Shown here one piece after another: positions 21,503-32,662 of a stretch of 64,000 bases of DNA. Origin of the DNA: Sipunculus nudus (lineage: Eukaryota; Annelida; Sipuncula; Golfingiida; Sipunculidae). Both the position numbers and the translations under genes were made by a program. Below the pieces are notes generated by a model, which searched no databases, had not been told where the DNA came from, and was given only the letters and a program-made list of their open reading frames with translations. The stretch covers positions 12,886,576 to 12,950,575 of the forward strand of contig CM049309.1 in assembly GCA_026874595.1 (NCBI GenBank), given 5' to 3'. Numbering within the stretch: the first letter of the stretch is position 1; each line of letters starts with the position of its first letter.

Positions 21503-22705
21503 TTAAAAAGGAAACTGTTTGTGAAACTGGCTGAGCACCGTCTGGGTCTGTTCAGCAGGGATGAGGGCCATGAGCTCCAGGGCATCTCTCATTCTCTTGA
21601 GCGTTTCATAGTTGTCTCTGCCCGTGACCGTCAGAGTGAAGACTTCCATATCACCTACTTTCCTCCGCTTGTCCATCGTGGCACCGACCTGCGGAGCCCC
21701 AAGACCTGTGGCTTTTCTTTTCTGGCCCGCCTGTGGACCTGTCTTCTCATCCACCCGACGGTCCCGACCGGGGCAGGCACAGATTCGGACCTCGGCAGAC
21801 TGTCTGCCCAGCACTTGCCCCTGGTGTTCCAGCGTGAAGATGACCCTGAGAGGGCGTCTGTTCAGTCCACCCACACAGGAAGAGAAGCACATGAACTGGT
21901 AGAGGTTGGTGATCCATTGGTTACCCGCTTGTGGTGTCTGATGAGGTATAATGACTGACTGCCTGAGCGTTTCGGGGTCCTCGTAGTACCGGGAAAGTGA
22001 ATGTTCGCATCGCAGCAGGTGGGATGGTGCTGGGTGGTTGTCGTTGAACTCGCTTGTACCGGCGTGGTTTGGACATCGGGTGACGATCTCCTGCACGTGT
22101 TCCGGCTTGACATAGACAGGCATGGCTCTGATAATACTACCGCTGGGAGGTGGGGTGGCCGTGGTGAACTTGACCGGACAAGCAGTGGCCATGCGCACAT
22201 AGAGTTTATTCAGAGCTGGTGAGTAGGTCCAGTTGGCAGATTTGGTGTCCTTGACTGGCTGTTCGAAACCCACCTGGAAGCCGTAGTGGCCTGGGTATGC
22301 CGTGGCAGACGGCAGGGAGTGCTGCTGGCCTGTGGCTGGAGAAGCCTGCGGTGACGGGGTTTATGTGGTCAGGGGTACAGGGATTTGCGAGTCCGCTGCT
22401 CTGTCACTCATGTCACGTGACGCATTGGCTTCCAGCACATCCTGTACGCTGTCGGCATGAGTGTAATATTCTTCGTGATCCGTTTTCAGAAGATCGGCGT
22501 GTGGACGGCCGAGAACTCCCTCCACGTCCGCCGTGCTGAGTGGACAGAGGTCCTCCGAATCCGAACCGGAACTGAGCGAATGCCACAGCTGATCCACCTC
22601 ATCTGAAACATCCTATTGCTCGGTGTCTTCTAGCTCAAACGCTGGTTGCTTTTTCGCCGGGCTGGTTTGAAGATCGGTCCGATGATAGTGCATGAATGAA
22701 GTCAT
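21503..22705 (-). pseudogene. p53-like: p53-family pseudogene, copy 7 (Y31* and S115*)
   Basis: It carries the same TAG at codon 31 as copy 6 (22615-22613) and a second nonsense codon, TAA for S115 (22363-22361). The second stop also ends any product re-initiated at M99. The next ATG, M172, would start inside the DNA-binding domain and lose its first strands, so no useful product is likely. Other changes are P77H, L90V, D94N and R247L. The tetramerisation domain is unchanged. The load of changes fits a copy released from constraint. Confidence 0.92.
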
Positions 22706-22784
22706 TTTTTTCAGTTATTGTGAATAGCAGGATGTTGTTATGTGAAAAGCGGCTCGGATACTGCAGTCAATTACGGGAAGTGGG

Positions 22785-22907
22785 TATATATATTTGACCA
22801 TTGTATTTAAAGTGATAAGTATTTCCTGAAGAGCGGTCAGTTCATAAGGCGTTGTTGAGAGTAGATATCTAGCACAGTCTAGTACTCGCCATCGCAGAAC
22901 CTATTGG
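22785..22907 (-). promoter_or_regulatory. Core promoter of copy 7 (on a pseudogene)
   Basis: TATA box at 22785-22795 and CCAAT at 22903-22907 remain. Confidence 0.5.
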
Positions 22908-24833
22908 ACACGGTCCATTACTCTCAACCCATCACATCACAGGGCGTGGGAGGAATGATTAGGTCGGGGCGCCCGGTGCGGGCAGGGCCGTCCCGGTCCA
23001 CTGCTTCTCACTCGGAACCGGGCAAGCCTCTTGATTATCATTACCAGTGCTCAGTTAAGGGAAATGACTTCAAACGGAGACTTAAACAATCGCAATGTTC
23101 TTGCAGTGTAACAGTGAGAAGATTATTACTCGGAGACCGCATTTAAATGCAGTTCAGAAAAGAGGGACAATCATCATTAATTCATGCAGTCGCTGGTATT
23201 TTGCCGCTGTTGCGCTGAAACTAAACAACCATTTTAATTATCCTAGTGATACATAATAAAATAACAACAATTCAGTACAAGTACACGTGATGAGGTTTAT
23301 TTAACAGGTTTGACTCAAGTGAATAATATTTTTTTAATGAATTCTTTTTGGGCCGAATCGAAAAAAAAAATCTTATCTTCTCGTAATGATTTCTATTTTA
23401 TGTGCTCCTCGATTAGAATTATAAAGGGTGACACTAAAATTACCATTTTAAACGTAAAATATTCGAAAGATTTTTGGCTATTTTTTTTTTTTTTTTTTTT
23501 TAGGCTCATGGATTGACAGCGGTGATGTCATCCGGTGTGGGCGAAGTAACCAGCGACTAGGATAACCGCTGAGGAAACAGCTTCCGTAACTGACAGGCTT
23601 TAATAAATTAACAACTATATTTGTTCTCCTCTCACACACACATTCACGCGCGCACATGCAGTGAATCAATTTTTAATATATTAATGCGCAAGATAAGAAT
23701 AAAGAGATATATACATATCACCAATTAACATATATATTTTACTGCAGTGTCGCTGAATATACGTCAGGTGAAGACATCATGCAGTTCTTACATCAAACAT
23801 TGCCGGCAGTCTGACCGACACGCACATGCATGTAAAAGTTTAAACAAACCAAAATGAGTCGTCAAGAAAAATCGACAAGTAACATCCAAAAATGCAGTTA
23901 CCAATAAAAATACATTTTAACCAACACCTGCAGAAATAAAAAAAAATTTCCTAACCGCTTTGATGTAATACCGAGCAAAAGATCAAAGGCTGTTGTTTGT
24001 AAATTTGATGAAATTCGGAATTTTATTTTTGGTTCACCAAAGGCAATATCAAAACAATAACGTTATCAAAAATAACTCCGACAAATTCACATGGCATTTT
24101 TATGTGTGACATTGAAAGTTTGGGTTGAGTTACAGAATTAATCGGAAACGAGCTCGATATACAGGAAAGCGGCCCTTCATTTTCATGTTCCGCTGCACTC
24201 TTGTAAAGGCCGAGGATTAATTTGCGGGAACAACTTTTGTTTTGCTATTGTACCGGTACAAAAGGCGACTTTGTCTGGGCCTGCGTATTCAGAAAACGAG
24301 ATATCCTGGGTTCCATCATCTTTTAATAGTGGGCTTTATATTTTGCGGGATTTATTTCACGAGCCCCGGGCAAAGACTGCAACAAAGTATTCATGTTCGG
24401 AAAGCGCGTACTGCATTGAGTCTCTATATATATAGTCTCTTGTATTGATAATGATGTAATCGCATGATTTTAATAAGGAAAATGGGTTACCAGAATTCGT
24501 AACAGACAGGATTTTCTGCATATTTATTGAAGATAAATGACAATAATATCTGACAGTGGGTTGAAAATATTTATTATAATATAATTGAATATGTCAAGCA
24601 AATGAAATAGTTTATGTAGCAACAATATTGACATAACCCGCAACAATTTACATGTACACAAGGATGTTAGAAAAATATTGTTATTTTAGTGGATCAACAC
24701 GTAAAAGCACCGAGTGCACGAAATATAAGCAAATACATAGATGTAATATATTATAGCACCTAAAGAGTTGTGAACCTAATATTTGAGGCGCTGCTCATGC
24801 AGCAGGCATGCAGAATGTCCTCTGGAAATTAGG

Positions 24834-26036
24834 TTAAAAAGAAAACTGTTTGTGAAACTGGCTGAGCACCGTCTGGGTCTGTTCAGCAGGGATGAGGGCC
24901 ATGAGCTCCAGGGCATCTCTCATTCTCTTGAGCGTTTCATAGTTGTCTCTGCCCGTGACCGTCAGAGTGAAGACTTCCATATCACCTACTTTCCTCCGCT
25001 TGTCCATCGTGGCACCGACCTGCGGAGCCCCAAGACCTGTGGCTTTTCTTTTCTGGCCCGCCTGTGGACCTGTCTTCTCATCCACCCGACGGTCCCGACC
25101 GGGGCAGGCACAGATTCGGACCTCGGCAGACTGTCTGCCCAGCACTTGCCCCTGGTGTTCCAGCGTGAAGATGACCCTGAGAGGGCGTCTGTTCAGTCCA
25201 CCCACACAGGAAGAGAAGCACATGAACTGGTAGAGGTTGGTGATCCATTGGTTACCCGCTTGTGGTGTCTGATGAGGTATAATGACTGACTGCCTGCGCG
25301 TTTCGGGGTCCTCGTAGTACCGGGAAAGTGAATGTTCGCATCGCAGCAGGTGGGATGGTGCTGGGTGGTTGTCGTTGAACTCGCTTGTACCGGCGTGGTT
25401 TGGACATCGGGTGACGATCTCCTGCACGTGTTCCGGTTTGACATAGACAGGCATGGCTCTCATAATACTACCGCTGGGAGGTGGGGTGGCCGTGGTGAAC
25501 TTGACCGGACAAGCAGTGGCCATGCGCACATAGAGTTTATTCAGAGCTGGTGAGTAGGTCCAGTTGGCAGATTTGGTGTCCTTGACTGGCTGTTCGAAAC
25601 CCACCTGGAAGCCGTAGTAGCCTGGGTATGCCGTGGCAGACGGCAGGGAGTGCTGCTGGCCTGTGGCTGGAGAAGCCTGCGGTGACGGGGTTGATGTGGT
25701 CAGGGGTACAGGGATTTGCGAGTCCGCTGCTCTGTCACTCATGTCACGTGACGCATCGGCTTCCAGCAGATCCTGTACGCTGTCGGCATGAGTGTAATAT
25801 TCTTCGGGATCCGTTTTCAGAAGATCGGCGTGTGGACGGCCGAGAACTCCCTCCACGTCCGCCGTGCTGAGTGGACAGAGGTCCTCCGAATCCGAACCGG
25901 AACTGAGCGAATGCCACAGCTGATCCAACTCATCTGAAACATCGTTTTGCTCGGTGTCTTCTAGCACAAACGCTGGTTGCTTTTTCGCCGGGCTGGTTTG
26001 AAGATTGGTCCGATGATAGTGCATGAATGAAGTCAT
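24834..26036 (-). CDS. p53-like: p53/p63/p73-family transcription factor, copy 8 (intact, variant activation motif)
   Basis: Full 400-residue frame with D11N, Y31N, V37L, H140Y, I192M and P399S. V37L falls at the position aligned with human F19, the first of the three hydrophobic residues (F19, W23, L26) that contact MDM2 and co-activators, so this copy has Leu-Trp-Leu instead of Val-Trp-Leu. Codon 31, a stop in copies 6 and 7, is Asn here. The DNA-binding core and tetramerisation residues are otherwise consensus. Confidence 0.93.
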   Translation of the reverse strand: MTSFMHYHRTNLQTSPAKKQPAFVLEDTEQNDVSDELDQLWHSLSSGSDSEDLCPLSTADVEGVLGRPHADLLKTDPEEYYTHADSVQDLLEADASRDMSDRAADSQIPVPLTTSTPSPQASPATGQQHSLPSATAYPGYYGFQVGFEQPVKDTKSANWTYSPALNKLYVRMATACPVKFTTATPPPSGSIMRAMPVYVKPEHVQEIVTRCPNHAGTSEFNDNHPAPSHLLRCEHSLSRYYEDPETRRQSVIIPHQTPQAGNQWITNLYQFMCFSSCVGGLNRRPLRVIFTLEHQGQVLGRQSAEVRICACPGRDRRVDEKTGPQAGQKRKATGLGAPQVGATMDKRRKVGDMEVFTLTVTGRDNYETLKRMRDALELMALIPAEQTQTVLSQFHKQFSF

Positions 26037-26117
26037 TTTTTTTTCAGTTATTGTGAATAGCAGGATGTTGTTATGTGAAAAGCGGCTCGGATACTGCAGT
26101 CAATTACGGGAAGTGGG

Positions 26118-26240
26118 TATATATATTTGACCATTGTATTTAAAGTGATAAGTATTTCCTGAAGAGCGGTCAGTTCATAAGGCGTTGTTGAGAGTAGATA
26201 TCTAGCGCAGTCTGGTACTCGCCATCGCAGAACCTATTGG
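26118..26240 (-). promoter_or_regulatory. Core promoter of copy 8
   Basis: TATA box at 26118-26128, 82 bases above the ATG because the leader A-run is one or two bases longer. CCAAT is at 26236-26240. Confidence 0.57.
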
Positions 26241-28166
26241 ACACGGTCCATTACTCTCAACCCATCACATCACAGGGCGTGGGAGGAATGATTAGGTCGG
26301 GGCGCCCGGTGCGGGCAGGGCCGTCCCGGTCCACTGCTTCTCACTCGGAAGAGGGCAAGCCTCTTGATTATCATTACCAGTGCTCAGTTAAGGGAAATGA
26401 CTTCAAACGGAGACTTAAACAATCGCAATGTTCTTGCAGTGTAACAGTGAGAAGATTATTACTCGGAGACCGCATTTAAATGCAGTTCAGAAAAGAGGGA
26501 CAATCATCATTAATTCATGCAGTCGCTGGTATTTTGCCGCTGTTGCGCTGAAACTAAACAACCATTTTAATTATCCTAGTGATACATAATAAAATAACAA
26601 CAATTCAGTACAAGTACACGTGATGAGGTTCATTTAACAGGTTTGACTCAAGTGAATAATATTTTTTTAATGAATTCTATTTGGGCCGAATCGAAAAAAA
26701 AATCTTATCTTCTCGTAATGATTTCTATTTTATGTGCTCCTCGATTAGAATTATAAAGGGTGACACTAAAACTACCATTTTAAACGTAAAATGTTCGAAA
26801 GATTTTTGGCTATTTTTTTTTTTTTTTTTTTTTTAGGCTCATGGATTGACAGCGGTGATGTCATCCGGTGTGGGCGAAGTAACCAGCGACTAGGATAACC
26901 GCTGAGGAAACAGCTTCCGTAACTGACAGGCTTTAATAAATTAACAACTATATTTGTTCTCTTCTCACACACACATTCACGCGCGCACATGCAGTGAATC
27001 AATTTTTAATATATTAATGCGCACGATAAGAATAAAGAGATATATACATATCACCAATTAACATATATATTTTACTGCAGTGTCGCTGAATATACGTCAG
27101 GTGAAGACATCATGCAGTTCTTACATCAAACATTGCCGGCAGTCTGACCGACACGCACATGCATGTAAAAGTTTAAACAAACCAAAATGAGTCGTCAAGA
27201 AAAATCGACAAGTAACATCCAAAAATGCAGTTACCAATAAAAAAACATTTTAACCAATACCTGCAGAAATAAAAAAAAATTTCCTGACCGCTTTGATGTA
27301 ATACCGAGCAAAAGATCAAAGGCTGTTGTTTGTAAATTTGATGAAATTCGGAATTTTATTTTTGGTTCACCAAAGGCAATATCAAAACGATAACGTTATC
27401 AAAAATAACTCCGACAAATTCACATGGCATTTTTATGTGTGACATTGAAAGTTTGGGTTGAGTTACAGAATTAATCGGAAACGAGCTCGATATACAGGAA
27501 AGCGGCCCTTCATTTTCATGTTCCGCTGCACTCTTGTAAAGGCCGAGGATTAATTTGCGGGAACAACTTTTGTTTTGCTATTGTACCGGTACAAAAGGCG
27601 ACTTTGTCTGGGCCTGCGTATTCAGAAAATGAGATATCCTGGGTTCCATCATCTTTTAATAGTGGGCTTTATATTTTGCGGGATTTATTTCACGAGCCCC
27701 GGGCAAAGACTGCAACAAAGTATTCATGTTCGGAAAGCGCGTACTGCATTGAGTCTCTATATATATAGTCTCCTGTATTGATAATGATGTAATCGCATGA
27801 TTTTAATAAGGAAAATGGGTTACCAGAATTCGTAACAGACAGGATTTTCTCCATATTTATTGAAGATAAATGACAATAATATCTGACAGTGGGTTGAAAA
27901 TATTTATTATAATATAATTGAATATGTCAAGCAAATGAAATAGTTTATGTAGCAACAATATTGACATAACCCGCAACAATTTACATGTACACAAGGATGT
28001 TAGAAAAATATTGTTATTTTAGTGGATCAACACGTAAAAGCACCGAGTGCACGAAATATAAGCAAATACATAGATGTAATATATTATAGCACCTAAAGAG
28101 TTGTGAACCTAATATTTGAGGCGCTGCTCATGCAGCAGGCATGCAGAATGTCCTCTGGAAAATAGG

Positions 28167-29369
28167 TTAAAAAGGAAACTGTTTGTGAAACTGGCTAAGC
28201 ACCGTCTGGGTCTGTTCAGCAGGGATGAGGGCCATGAGCTCCAGGGCATCTCTCATTCTCTTGAGCGTTTCATAGTTGTCTCTGCCCGTGACCGTCAGAG
28301 TGAAGACTTCCATATCACCTACTTTCCTCCGCTTGTCCATCGTGGCACCGACCTGCGGAGCCCCAAGACCTGTGGCTTTTCTTTTCTGGCCCGCCTGTGG
28401 ACCTGTCTTCTCATCCACCCGACGGTCCCGACCGGGGCAGGCACAGATTCGGACCTCGGCAGACTGTCTGCCCAGCACTTGCCCCTGGTGTTCCAGCGTG
28501 AAGATGACCCTGAGAGGGCGTCTGTTCAGTCCACCCACACAGGAAGAGAAGCACATGAACTGGTAGAGGTTGGTGATCCATTGGTTACCCGCTTGTGGTG
28601 TCTGATGAGGTATAATGACTGACTGCCTGCGCGTTTCGGGGTCCTCGTAGTACCGGGAAAGTGAATGTTCGCATCGCAGCAGGTGGGATGGTGCTGGGTG
28701 GTTGTCGTTGAACTCGCTTGTACCGGCGTGGTTTGGACATCGGGTGACGATCTCCTGCACGTGTTCCGGTTTGACATAGACAGGCATGGCTCTCATAATA
28801 CTACCGCTGGGAGGTGGGGTGGCCGTGGTGAACTTGACCGGACAAGCAGTGGCCATGCGCACATAGAGTTTATTCAGAGCTGGTGAGTAGGTCCAGTTGG
28901 CAGATTTGGTGTCCTTGACTGGCTGTTCGAAACCCACCTGGAAGCCGTAGTGGCCTGGGTATGCCGTGGCAGACGGCAGGGAGTGCTGCTGGCCTGTGGC
29001 TGGAGAAGCCTGCGGTGACGGGGTTGATGTGGTCAGGGGTACAGGGATTTGCGAGTCCGCTGCTCTGTCACTCATGTCACGTGACGCATCGGCTTCCAGC
29101 AGATCCTGTACGCTGTCGGCATGAGTGTAATATTCTTCGGGATCCGTTTTCAGAAGATCGGCGTGTGGACGGCCGAGAACTCCCTCCACGTCCGCCGTGC
29201 TGAGTGGACAGAGGTCCTCCGAATCCGAACCGGAACTGAGCGAATGCCACAGCTGATCCACCTCATCTGAAACATCGTATTGCTCGGTGTCTTCTAGCAC
29301 AAACGCTGGTTGCTTTCTCGCCGGGCTGGTTTGAAGATGGGTCCGATGATAGTGCATGAATGAAGTCAT
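28167..29369 (-). CDS. p53-like: p53/p63/p73-family transcription factor, copy 9 (intact)
   Basis: Full 400-residue frame with D11H (private), K18R (shared with copies 12 and 13) and I192M (shared with 6, 8, 11 and 12). I192M is conservative and lies early in the DNA-binding domain. The activation motif is consensus, and all zinc and DNA-contact residues are kept. Confidence 0.94.
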   Translation of the reverse strand: MTSFMHYHRTHLQTSPARKQPAFVLEDTEQYDVSDEVDQLWHSLSSGSDSEDLCPLSTADVEGVLGRPHADLLKTDPEEYYTHADSVQDLLEADASRDMSDRAADSQIPVPLTTSTPSPQASPATGQQHSLPSATAYPGHYGFQVGFEQPVKDTKSANWTYSPALNKLYVRMATACPVKFTTATPPPSGSIMRAMPVYVKPEHVQEIVTRCPNHAGTSEFNDNHPAPSHLLRCEHSLSRYYEDPETRRQSVIIPHQTPQAGNQWITNLYQFMCFSSCVGGLNRRPLRVIFTLEHQGQVLGRQSAEVRICACPGRDRRVDEKTGPQAGQKRKATGLGAPQVGATMDKRRKVGDMEVFTLTVTGRDNYETLKRMRDALELMALIPAEQTQTVLSQFHKQFPF

Positions 29370-29448
29370 TTTTTTCAGTTATTGTGAATAGCAGGATGTT
29401 GTTATGTGAAAAGCGGCTCGGATACTGCAGTCAATTACGGGAAGTGGG

Positions 29449-29571
29449 TATATATATTTGACCATTGTATTTAAAGTGATAAGTATTTCCTGAAGAGCGG
29501 TCAGTTCATAAGGCGTTGTTGAGAGTAGATATCTAGTGCAGTCTGGTACTCGCCATCGCAGAACCTATTGG
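29449..29571 (-). promoter_or_regulatory. Core promoter of copy 9
   Basis: TATA box at 29449-29459 and CCAAT at 29567-29571, unchanged. Confidence 0.58.
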
Positions 29572-30075
29572 ACACGGTCCATTACTCTCAACCCATCACA
29601 TCACAGGGCGTGGGAGGAATGATTAGGTCGGGGCGCCCGGTGCGGGCAGGGCCGTCCCGGTCCACTGCTTCTCACTCGGAACCGGGCAAGCCTCTTGATT
29701 ATCATTACCAGTGCTCAGTTAAGGGAAATGACTTCAAACGGAGACTTAAACAATCGCAATGTTCTTGCAGTGTAACAGTGAGAAGATTATTACTCGGAGA
29801 CCGCATTTAAATGCAGTTCAGAAAAGAGGGACAATCATCATTAATTCATGCAGTCGCTGGTATTTTGCCGCTGTGGCGCTGAAACTAAACAACCATTTTA
29901 ATTATCCTAGTGATACATAATAAAATAACAACAATTCAGTACAAGTACACGTGATGAGGTTTATTTAACAGGTTTGACTCAAGTGAATAATATTTTTTTA
30001 ATGAATTCTTTTTGGGCCGAATCGAAAAAAAAATCTTATCTTCTCGTAATGATTTCTATTTTATGTGCTCCTCGA

Positions 30076-30099
30076 TTAGAATTATTAGAATTATTAGAA
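30076..30099 (+). repeat. 9-bp microsatellite expansion (TTAGAATTA) in unit 10
   Basis: The 9-base word TTAGAATTA is present about 2.7 times where other units have a single copy followed by AAAGGG. The same expansion is in units 13 and 14, making it a useful lineage marker. Confidence 0.85.
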
Positions 30100-31511
30100 G
30101 GGTGACACTAAAATTACCATTTTAAACGTAAAATGTTCGAAAGATTTTTGGCTATTTTTTTTTTTTTTTTTTTTTTTTTAGGCTCATGGATTGACAGCGG
30201 TGATGTCATCCGGTGTGGGCGAAGTAACCAGCGACTAGGATAACCGCTGAGGAAACAGCTTCCGTAACTGACAGGCTTTAATAAATTAACAACTATATTT
30301 GTTCTCTTCTCACACACACATTCACGCGCGCACATGCAGTGAATCAATTTTTAATATATTAATGCGCAAGATAAGAATAAAGAGATATATACATATCACC
30401 AATTAACATATATATTTTACTGCAGTGTCGCTGAATATACGTCAGGTGAAGACATCATGCAGTTCTTACATCAAACATTGCCGGCAGTCTGACCGACACG
30501 CACATGCATGTAAAAGTTTAAACAAACCAAAATGAGTCGTCAAGAAAAATCGACAAGTAACATCCAAAAATGCAGTTACCAATAAAAATACATTTTAACC
30601 AATACCTGCAGAAATAAAAAAAAATTTCCTAACCGCTTTGATGTAATACCGAGCAAAAGATCAAAGGCTGTTGTTTGTAAATTTGATGAAATTCGGAATT
30701 TTATTTTTGGTTCACCAAAGGCCATATCAAAACGATAACGTTATCAAAAATAACTCCGACAAATTCACATGGCATTTTTATGTGTGACATTGAAAGTTTG
30801 GGTTGAGTTACAGAATTAATCGGAAACGAGCTCGATATACAGGAAAGCGGCCCTTCATTTTCATGTTCCGCTGCACTCTTGTAAAGGCCGAGGATTAATT
30901 TGCGGGAACAACTTTTGTTTTGCTATTGTACCGGTACAAAAGGCGACTTTGTCTGGGCCTGCGTATTCAGAAAATGAGATATCCTGGGTTCCATCATCTT
31001 TTAATAGTGGGCTTTATATTTTGCGGGATTTATTTCACGAGCCCCGGGCAAAGACTGCAACAAAGTATTCATGTTCGGAAAGCGCGTACTGCATTGAGTC
31101 TCTATATATATAGTCTCCTGTATTGATAATGATGTAATCGCATGATTTTAATAAGGAAAATGGGTTACCAGAATTCGTAACAGACAGGATTTTCTCCATA
31201 TTTATTGAAGATAAATGACAATAATATCTGACAGTGGGTTGAAAATATTTATTATAATATAATTGAATATGTCAAGCAAATGAAATAGTTTATGTAGCAA
31301 CAATATTGACATAACCCGCAACAATTTACATGTACACAAGGATGTTAGAAAAATATTGTTATTTTAGTGGATCAACACGTAAAAGCACCGAGTGCACGAA
31401 ATATAAGCAAATACATAGATGTAATATATTATAGCACCTAAAGAGTTGTGAACCTAATATTTGAGGCGCTGCTCATGCATCAGGCATGCAGAATGTCCTC
31501 TGGAAATTAGG

Positions 31512-32459
31512 TTAAAAAGGAAACTGTTTGTGAAACTGGCTAAGCACCGTCTGGGTCTGTTCAGCAGGGATGAGGGCCATGAGCTCCAGGGCATCTCTCA
31601 TTCTCTTGAGCGTTTCATAGTTGTCTCTGCCCGTGACCGTCAGAGTGAAGACTTCCATATCACCTACTTTCCTCCGCTTGTCCATCGTGGCACCGACCTG
31701 CGGAGCCCCAAGACCTGTGGCTTTTCTTTTCTGGCCCGCCTGTGGACCTGTCTTCTCATCCACCCGACGGTCCCGACCGGGGCAGGCACAGATTCGGACC
31801 TCGGCAGACTGTCTGCCCAGCACTTGCCCCTGGTGTTCCAGCGTGAAGATGACCCTGAGAGGGCGTCTGTTGAGTCCACCCACACAGGAAGAGAAACACA
31901 TGAACTGGTAGAGGTTGGTGATCCATTGGTTACCCGCTTGTGGTGTCTGATGAGGTATAATGACTGACTGCCTGCGCGTTTCGGGGTCCTCGTAGTACCG
32001 GGAAAGTGAATGTTCGCATCGCAGCAGGTGGGATGGTGCTGGGTGGTTGTCGTTGAACTCGCTTGTACCGGCGTGGTTTGGACATCAGGTGACGATCTCC
32101 TGCACGTGTTCCGGTTTGACATAGACAGGCATGGCTCTGATAATACTACCGCTGGGAGGTGGGGTGTCACGTGACGCATTGGCTTCCAGCAGATCCTGTA
32201 CGCTGTCGGCATGAGTGTAATATTCTTCGTGATCCGTTTTCAGAAGATCGGCGTGTGGACGGCCGAGAACTCCCTCCACGTCCGCCGTGCTGAGTGGACA
32301 GAGGTCCTCCGAATCCGAACCGGAACTGAGCGAATGCCACAGCTGATCCACCTCATCTGAAACATCGTATTGCTCGGTGTCTTCTAGCTCAAACGCTGGT
32401 TGCTTTTTCGCCGGGCTGGTTTGAAGATCGGTCCGATGATAGTGCATGAATGAAGTCAT
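31512..32459 (-). pseudogene. p53-like: p53-family pseudogene, copy 10 (255-bp deletion plus R210*)
   Basis: Residues 99-183 are deleted in frame, with the junction at about 32165/32166 and a 2-base TG overlap. D98 is joined to T184, removing the linker and the first strands of the DNA-binding domain. Codon 210, aligned with the human R175 hotspot, is TGA instead of CGA (32087-32085), a CpG-type transition. The N-terminal product would be 124 residues: activation motif plus a fragment of the DNA-binding domain. P77H and D94N match copy 7, and V24E is also present. Downstream sequence from M272 to the stop remains open but lacks most of the domain. Confidence 0.94.
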
Positions 32460-32539
32460 TTTTTTTCAGTTATTGTGAATAGCAGGATGTTGTTATGTGA
32501 AAAGCGGCTCGGATACTGCAGTCAATTACGGGAAGTGGG

Positions 32540-32662
32540 TATATATATTTGACCATTGTATTTAAAGTGATAAGTATTTCCTGAAGAGCGGTCAGTTCAT
32601 AAGGCGTTGTTGAGAGTAGATATCTAGCGCAGTCTGGTACTCGCCATCGCAGAACCTATTGG
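32540..32662 (-). promoter_or_regulatory. Core promoter of copy 10 (on a pseudogene)
   Basis: TATA box at 32540-32550 and CCAAT at 32658-32662 are intact. Confidence 0.5.

Larger units (their letters stand above)
19951..23278. repeat. Array unit 7
   Basis: Length 3328; T-run of 20 (20152-20171). Its gene shares P77H and D94N with unit 10, marking the start of the three-unit block repeated as units 10-12. Confidence 0.97.
23279..26611. repeat. Array unit 8
   Basis: Length 3333; T-run of 21 (23481-23501). Its gene shares D11N and Y31N with unit 11, so these two units are equivalent members of the repeated three-unit block. Confidence 0.97.
26612..29942. repeat. Array unit 9
   Basis: Length 3331; T-run of 22 (26813-26834). 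It shares GAGGTTCATTT at its start, AAAACTACC before the T-run and GCGCACGATAAG with unit 12. Confidence 0.97.
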
